A DNA stretch of 64,000 bases, taken from CAVURS01 sp963795385. GTDB lineage: Bacteria; Actinomycetota; Actinomycetes; Actinomycetales; CAVURS01. A model generated the notes under the pieces. It did not search any database. It had not been told where the DNA came from and saw nothing but the letters and a program-made list of their open reading frames with translations. Positions 60,166-64,000 of the stretch are shown piece after piece (position 1 is the stretch's first letter; each line of letters starts with the position of its first letter). The translations under genes and the position numbers were made by a program. The DNA is taken from NCBI GenBank assembly GCA_963795385.1, contig CAWCHK010000014.1, forward strand, positions 868,001 to 932,000, in the 5' to 3' direction.

Positions 60166-62304
60166 TCACGGTCGCTTTGGAACGATGAGCGCATCTACTG
60201 CCGTAATGCTGTCACCGGTGCAGATCAGCGGATTGACATCCAGCTCGGCAATCGCATCGCGATGATCGGCGGCAAACGTGGCAATGCTGCAGATCACGTC
60301 AGCCAGCCTGTTGCGGTCCACACCTGGCATTCCGCGAAAACCATCAAGCAGGCGTGCGCCCTTGAGCTGCGCGAGCAGTGCCAGAGCTTCGTCATGTGTG
60401 ACCGGCGCTGGCGCCAGTGCGCTGTCCTGCAATAGCTCGACCAGGATGCCACCGAGCCCCACAACAACCAGCGGACCGAACAGTGGATCGATCCGCGCGC
60501 CGACCACCATCTCGATCCCTTGCGGCATCATCCTTTGTACCAGCACACCGTTGATGCGGGGTGCCGGCGTTACAGCATTGACCTTCGCCATGATCGTCTG
60601 ATGGGCGGCGCGCACCTCATCGGCGCTGTGGATATTCAAGCGCACCACGCCGGCCTCGGTCTTGTGCGGCAAGTCCGGCAATTCAACCTTCAGCACCACC
60701 GGATAGCCGAGAGAGCCAGCGGCATTCATTGCTTCATCCACGCTCTGAGCAAGGTGTTCGCCGACCACCGGGACGCCATACAGCGCCAAAACCTGCTTCG
60801 CCTCTCGCTCGGTCAACGTTTGTCCCTTGGCGGCAAGGATCAATCTCTTTGCCTGGGCGAGCACCTTTTCTGGGGTCGCCGGTGTTGTCGGCGCTCCCGA
60901 CGCGCGTTTTTTGGCTCGCCAATGCCAGGCTGCAAGAGCCGCGAAACAGTGAGGCATCGAGCGGAACAGCGCGACATGCTCGGACTCTTCGGCTTCCTTT
61001 ACACCGGGGCCCTCGAGCCATTCGGTTTGCCAGGCAATGCAGGTGATCTTGCCGTGCTTTGCTGCCAGCGCATCGTAAACCGGGATGCGCTTTGCCGAGG
61101 GCGCGTAGCCGTAGGTCTGCGGCACCACCAAAGCGCCATAACTCGGATCTCCGAGCAGGGCATCGGCACAAGCGTTCAGCAATTCCGGATTGGCCAGGAT
61201 CTGCGCCGTCACGTCGCATGGATTGCGCGCTGAGCCGAATTCCGGGATGTGCGACATGAGGATGTCTCGGACCGCATCATTCGGTTGCGGCAGCGGGACG
61301 CCATACTGCTCGGCGCGATCTGCCGCCATGATTGCGGCGCCGCCGGAAGCTGCAACAACCGCCACGCCACGTGCCTTGGGTGGCGGCGCTTTGGCAAAGA
61401 ATGCTGCGGTTTCCGCCAGTGCTTCGTAGTCCTCCACCAGAATTGCTCCGGCACGCTGGAAAACCGCGCGATATGCCGCCTGCGACCCAGCCAGCGACCC
61501 GGTGTGTGACATTGCTGCCGCAGCTCCCTGCTCTCCAGTCGCCATCTTGAACACGATCAACGGCTTGTCGCGCTGCCAGGCGCGCTCCGCCGCGACCAGC
61601 ATGCGCTCCGGCTCCGCCATGCCCTCAAATACGCATGCGATCGCCGCGCAGGACGGGTCGTCTGCCAGGTAAGATATATAATCTGCCATATCGACATCGC
61701 AGGAATTGCCCGATGTCATCACGTGGCTGAACGACACACCACGTACGACTGCCTGTGCCAGGGCCATGCCGAGCGCGCCGGACTGGCTCACCATGCCGAT
61801 CGATTGTTTGCGCGGCGGAGGGATCGGCGTGATGTCCATGAAGGTCACGCGCATATCCAGCAGCGCATTCACCACGCCGATACAGTTCGGTCCGACGATG
61901 CGCATGCCGGTCTCGCGTGCAATCGCGGCCAGACGATACTGTTGCTCGATACGGTCCTGCTTGCCGGTCTCGGCATAACCGGAAGCGAAGATGATCACGC
62001 CACCGACGCCGGCGCGCGCGCAATCCTGCACGATCTCCTCCACAGCCTCACGTGCGGCCGTGACCACGGCACAGTCCGGGACTTCCGGCAGCGCGGCGAC
62101 ATTTGGATAGCAGTGGCGCTCACCGATTTGTTCGTAGCGTGCATTCACGGGGTAGACCCGGCCACCGTAGTGCTGGAGGTTGTGCAGCACCCGCTCACCG
62201 AATGAGCCGGCACGCGTGGAGGCGCCGATCACCGCAACGCTCGCAGGATGCAGCAGGCGCGTCAGGTCAGCGTGGCGATAGACGGTCGTTCGTTTCGATT
62301 GCAT
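60166..62304 (-). CDS. Acetate-CoA ligase (ADP-forming) family protein
   Basis: A 712-residue single-chain protein. It has a CoA-binding Rossmann domain (VAVIGASTRAGSFGERVLHNL), two ligase-CoA domains with the phospho-His region AAAMSHTGSLAGS and GGAAIMAADRAE, and a C-terminal ATP-grasp half (GYPVVLKVELPDLPHKTEAGVVRL, GARIDPLFGPLVVVGLGG, AELDVNPL). Such enzymes form acyl-CoA from an acid with ATP to ADP, or the reverse. The acid is unknown; a catabolic role with the nearby dehydrogenases is possible. It is 21 bases downstream (in transcription order upstream) of the dehydrogenase-like gene. Confidence 0.88.
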   Translation of the reverse strand: MQSKRTTVYRHADLTRLLHPASVAVIGASTRAGSFGERVLHNLQHYGGRVYPVNARYEQIGERHCYPNVAALPEVPDCAVVTAAREAVEEIVQDCARAGVGGVIIFASGYAETGKQDRIEQQYRLAAIARETGMRIVGPNCIGVVNALLDMRVTFMDITPIPPPRKQSIGMVSQSGALGMALAQAVVRGVSFSHVMTSGNSCDVDMADYISYLADDPSCAAIACVFEGMAEPERMLVAAERAWQRDKPLIVFKMATGEQGAAAAMSHTGSLAGSQAAYRAVFQRAGAILVEDYEALAETAAFFAKAPPPKARGVAVVAASGGAAIMAADRAEQYGVPLPQPNDAVRDILMSHIPEFGSARNPCDVTAQILANPELLNACADALLGDPSYGALVVPQTYGYAPSAKRIPVYDALAAKHGKITCIAWQTEWLEGPGVKEAEESEHVALFRSMPHCFAALAAWHWRAKKRASGAPTTPATPEKVLAQAKRLILAAKGQTLTEREAKQVLALYGVPVVGEHLAQSVDEAMNAAGSLGYPVVLKVELPDLPHKTEAGVVRLNIHSADEVRAAHQTIMAKVNAVTPAPRINGVLVQRMMPQGIEMVVGARIDPLFGPLVVVGLGGILVELLQDSALAPAPVTHDEALALLAQLKGARLLDGFRGMPGVDRNRLADVICSIATFAADHRDAIAELDVNPLICTGDSITAVDALIVPKRP

Positions 62305-62373
62305 GCCGGGCTCGATTGACGTTTCCAGGCTGCGAGCATACTGATCGGTAGCCCTTCAGAAAAGGACGCCCTG

Positions 62374-63156
62374 ATGTCGCTGTTCGATCTCACCGGCAAG
62401 GTCGCTGTCGTGACTGGCTCCAGCAAGGGCATCGGCCGGGCGATCGCCGAACGCCTGGCGGAACATGGTGCGAAAGTGGTGGTTTCCAGTCGGAAGGCCG
62501 ACATTTGCGAGACGGTGGCGGCGGGGATCCGTGCCAGGGGTGGCGAGGCCGAGGTGATTCCCTGTCACATCGCCCGGAAGGAAGAGCTGAAGAAGCTGGT
62601 CGATCAAACCTCCGCGCTGTGGGGTGGCATCGACATCATGGTGAGCAATGCGGCGGTCAATCCGTATCTGGGTCCGGCGACCGGCGCATCGGATGAGGTG
62701 TACGAGCGAGTGATGGGCGCCAATGTACGCAGCAACTTCTGGCTGGCGAACATGGTGTGTCCGCAGATGGCCGAACGCGGCGGCGGCTCGTTCATTATCG
62801 TGTCCTCGATCGGTGGGTTCCGCGGTTCCGCCAGCCTCGGCCTGTATGGCATTTCCAAAGCGGCCGACATGCAGTTGGCACGCAATATCGCGGTGGAGTG
62901 GGGGCCGAAGAACGTGCGTGCCAACTGCATTGCGCCTGGCTTGGTGCGTACCGATTTCGCCCGCGCGCTGTGGGAGGACCCGGTGCGCTACCGCAAGACG
63001 ACGCGCGACAACCCGCTGCAGCGCATCGGCGAACCGGACGAGATCGCCGGGGCAGCGGTCTTCCTTGCATCTCCGGCAGGCAGTTTTGTCACGGGCCAGA
63101 CTCTTGTTGTCGATGGTGGCACGATGGCTGGCGTCGTATTGCAGAAGGACGACTGA
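62374..63156 (+). CDS. Short-chain dehydrogenase/reductase
   Basis: A 260-residue classical SDR with VVTGSSKGIGRAIAERL, SNAAVNPYL, the catalytic serine in VSSIGGF, YGISK (Tyr-x3-Lys) and PGLVRTDFARAL. It is likely NAD(P)-dependent. Substrate unknown. It is divergent from the acyl-CoA ligase gene and one base upstream of a kynureninase-like gene. Confidence 0.9.
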   Translation: MSLFDLTGKVAVVTGSSKGIGRAIAERLAEHGAKVVVSSRKADICETVAAGIRARGGEAEVIPCHIARKEELKKLVDQTSALWGGIDIMVSNAAVNPYLGPATGASDEVYERVMGANVRSNFWLANMVCPQMAERGGGSFIIVSSIGGFRGSASLGLYGISKAADMQLARNIAVEWGPKNVRANCIAPGLVRTDFARALWEDPVRYRKTTRDNPLQRIGEPDEIAGAAVFLASPAGSFVTGQTLVVDGGTMAGVVLQKDD

Positions 63157-63157
63157 A

Positions 63158-64000
63158 CTGACGCGAGAGGAAGCCGAGGCACTTGATCGGGCGGACCAGC
63201 TTGCAGCGTTTCGGGGTCGGTTTGTCCACCCGGATGGTGTGATCTATCTCGACGGCAATTCCCTCGGATTGCTGCCGAAAGCGACGCCGGCGCGCGTGGC
63301 CCAGGTGATCGAACAGGAGTGGGGGCAATCTCTGATCCGAAGCTGGACGGATCACGCTTGGATCGATCTGCAATTCCGCGTGGGTGACAAGATCGCCCAA
63401 CTTATTGGGGCTGCACCGGGCACGACCGTGGTCGCGGACTCCACATCGGTGAATTTGTTCAAGCTGTTGGCTGCCGCGCTGGACCAGCGCCCCGGCCGCA
63501 TGGTGATCCTGACGGAGGAAGGCAACTTCCCGACCGATCTCTACATAGCGCAAGGATTGGCCGCACTCCTGCAACGCGGGCACGAACTGCGCGCAGTGCC
63601 GGCGGCGCGTCTGGCGCAAGCGCTGGATAGCCAGGTTGCTGTTCTGATGCTGACGCATGTGAATTATCGCAGCGGTGCGATGCACAACATGGCGTCGCTG
63701 ACGCGCGCGGCGCATGCGGCGGGTGCACTGGTGGTGTGGGACTTGTCGCATTCGGTCGGTGTAGTGCCGCTGCGGCTTGCGGCGGATGAAGCTGATATGG
63801 CGGTCGGCTGCGGCTACAAGTATTTGAATGGTGGTCCGGGGGCGCCGGCGTTCCTCTACGTTGGGCAGCATATGCAGACAGATCTGCGATTGCCGTTGAC
63901 CGGTTGGTTGGGACATGCGGAACCGTTTGCATTCGAAAGTTCATATCGGCCGGCGACAGGAATCGCACGAGCTGTCGTGGGGACACCACCAATCCTATCG
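63158..64000 (+). CDS. kynU: Kynureninase (3' end cut by window)
   Basis: The visible ~281 residues match kynureninase: DGVIYLDGNSLGLLP, RSWTDHAWIDL, VADSTSVNLFKLL, THVNYRSGAMHNM, WDLSHSVGVVPL and the PLP lysine in GYKYLNGGPGAP, then GWLGHAEPFAFES and GIARAVVGTPPILS at the edge. It cleaves kynurenine to anthranilate and alanine. No ATG or GTG is present before the first conserved residues; CTG 63158, directly after the SDR stop, is at the position of the usual methionine, so either CTG is used or the codon has an error. Confidence 0.85.
   Translation, partial: MTREEAEALDRADQLAAFRGRFVHPDGVIYLDGNSLGLLPKATPARVAQVIEQEWGQSLIRSWTDHAWIDLQFRVGDKIAQLIGAAPGTTVVADSTSVNLFKLLAAALDQRPGRMVILTEEGNFPTDLYIAQGLAALLQRGHELRAVPAARLAQALDSQVAVLMLTHVNYRSGAMHNMASLTRAAHAAGALVVWDLSHSVGVVPLRLAADEADMAVGCGYKYLNGGPGAPAFLYVGQHMQTDLRLPLTGWLGHAEPFAFESSYRPATGIARAVVGTPPILS

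Noticed and set aside
54600..64000. A horizontally acquired genomic island in the actinomycete
   Set aside because: Junctions cut essential genes (rpoC, ntrX) and no integrase, tRNA or att site is present; a chimeric contig is simpler.
1..64000. tRNA, rRNA or riboswitch genes
   Set aside because: I saw no cloverleaf, rRNA core motif or recognisable riboswitch in the gene-free spacers; a covariance-model scan would be decisive.

Overview
The window is not one genome. Positions 1 to about 51,214 form a continuous, intact stretch of a very GC-rich actinomycete. The evidence is mycothiol genes (mshA, mshD, mscR), GlnR, CarD, RsiG, SenX3-RegX3, an HBHA-like protein, and gene orders known from mycobacteria and other actinomycetes: ppk-mutT1, glnR-mshD, XRE-hbhA-DUF2516, mshA-ybjN-gpmA-senX3-regX3, lpqE-carD-ispF, cysS-rlmB. 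A Propionibacteriales or Frankiales-type member is plausible but cannot be fixed from this sequence. Near 51,214 a LacI-type regulator changes in frame into the C-terminus of RNA polymerase beta-prime. That second actinobacterial fragment (to about 53,263) also carries a frame-broken zinc-finger/anti-sigma-like gene. Near 53,264 the sequence changes again, to the C-terminus of an NtrX-type regulator, and from there to the end it is proteobacterial with visibly lower GC. Single-base indels, mostly at homopolymers, break genes throughout 51.2-60 kb. I therefore read the window as a chimeric, partly low-quality assembly rather than a natural island.

Actinomycete part, left to right. The 3' part of efeO and efeB (iron uptake) are followed by a secreted phospholipase C-like protein and a CYTH-CHAD polyphosphate-binding protein. 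Next comes a block with a Pls/PosA-type single-module NRPS (predicted polycationic poly-amino acid synthetase), a small M1 aminopeptidase, a phosphopantetheinyl transferase, a MutT1-like Nudix/phosphatase and polyphosphate kinase. Then come mshD, glnR, a MoaD-like protein, a membrane protein, a nitrobindin-like protein, ygfZ, a DUF849 enzyme and rsiG (two intact c-di-GMP motifs), an XRE regulator with hbhA, asparaginase, dtd, DUF2516, a hydrolase and a repeat-rich spacer. A cupin, an esterase, a macro-domain protein, a Gly/Gln-rich membrane protein and a methyltransferase lead to mshA, ybjN, gpmA, phoU/senX3-regX3, lpqE/carD-ispF. The segment 38.7-45.0 kb holds amylosucrase, a metallo-beta-lactamase-fold protein with mscR, and an uncharacterised AAA+ ATPase/TPR-membrane pair. 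It is followed by cysS-rlmB, a DUF4032 kinase-like protein, a MOSC protein, a sugar ABC ATPase and the truncated LacI regulator.

Proteobacterial part. A frameshifted trypsin-like protease is followed by four overlapping genes: a DUF1445 and a DUF4392 protein (the two halves of mammalian D-glutamate cyclase), MurL and MurD2, which add L-Glu to UDP-MurNAc-L-Ala and then epimerise it. A frameshifted D-amino-acid dehydrogenase-like gene, an ADP-forming acyl-CoA synthetase, an SDR and a kynureninase cut by the window end complete it. This D-glutamate island and the Pls/polyphosphate neighbourhood are the two most interesting biological systems here.

No tRNA, rRNA, CRISPR array or transposase was recognised. 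Dispersed long inverted repeats occur in intergenic spaces of the actinomycete part.
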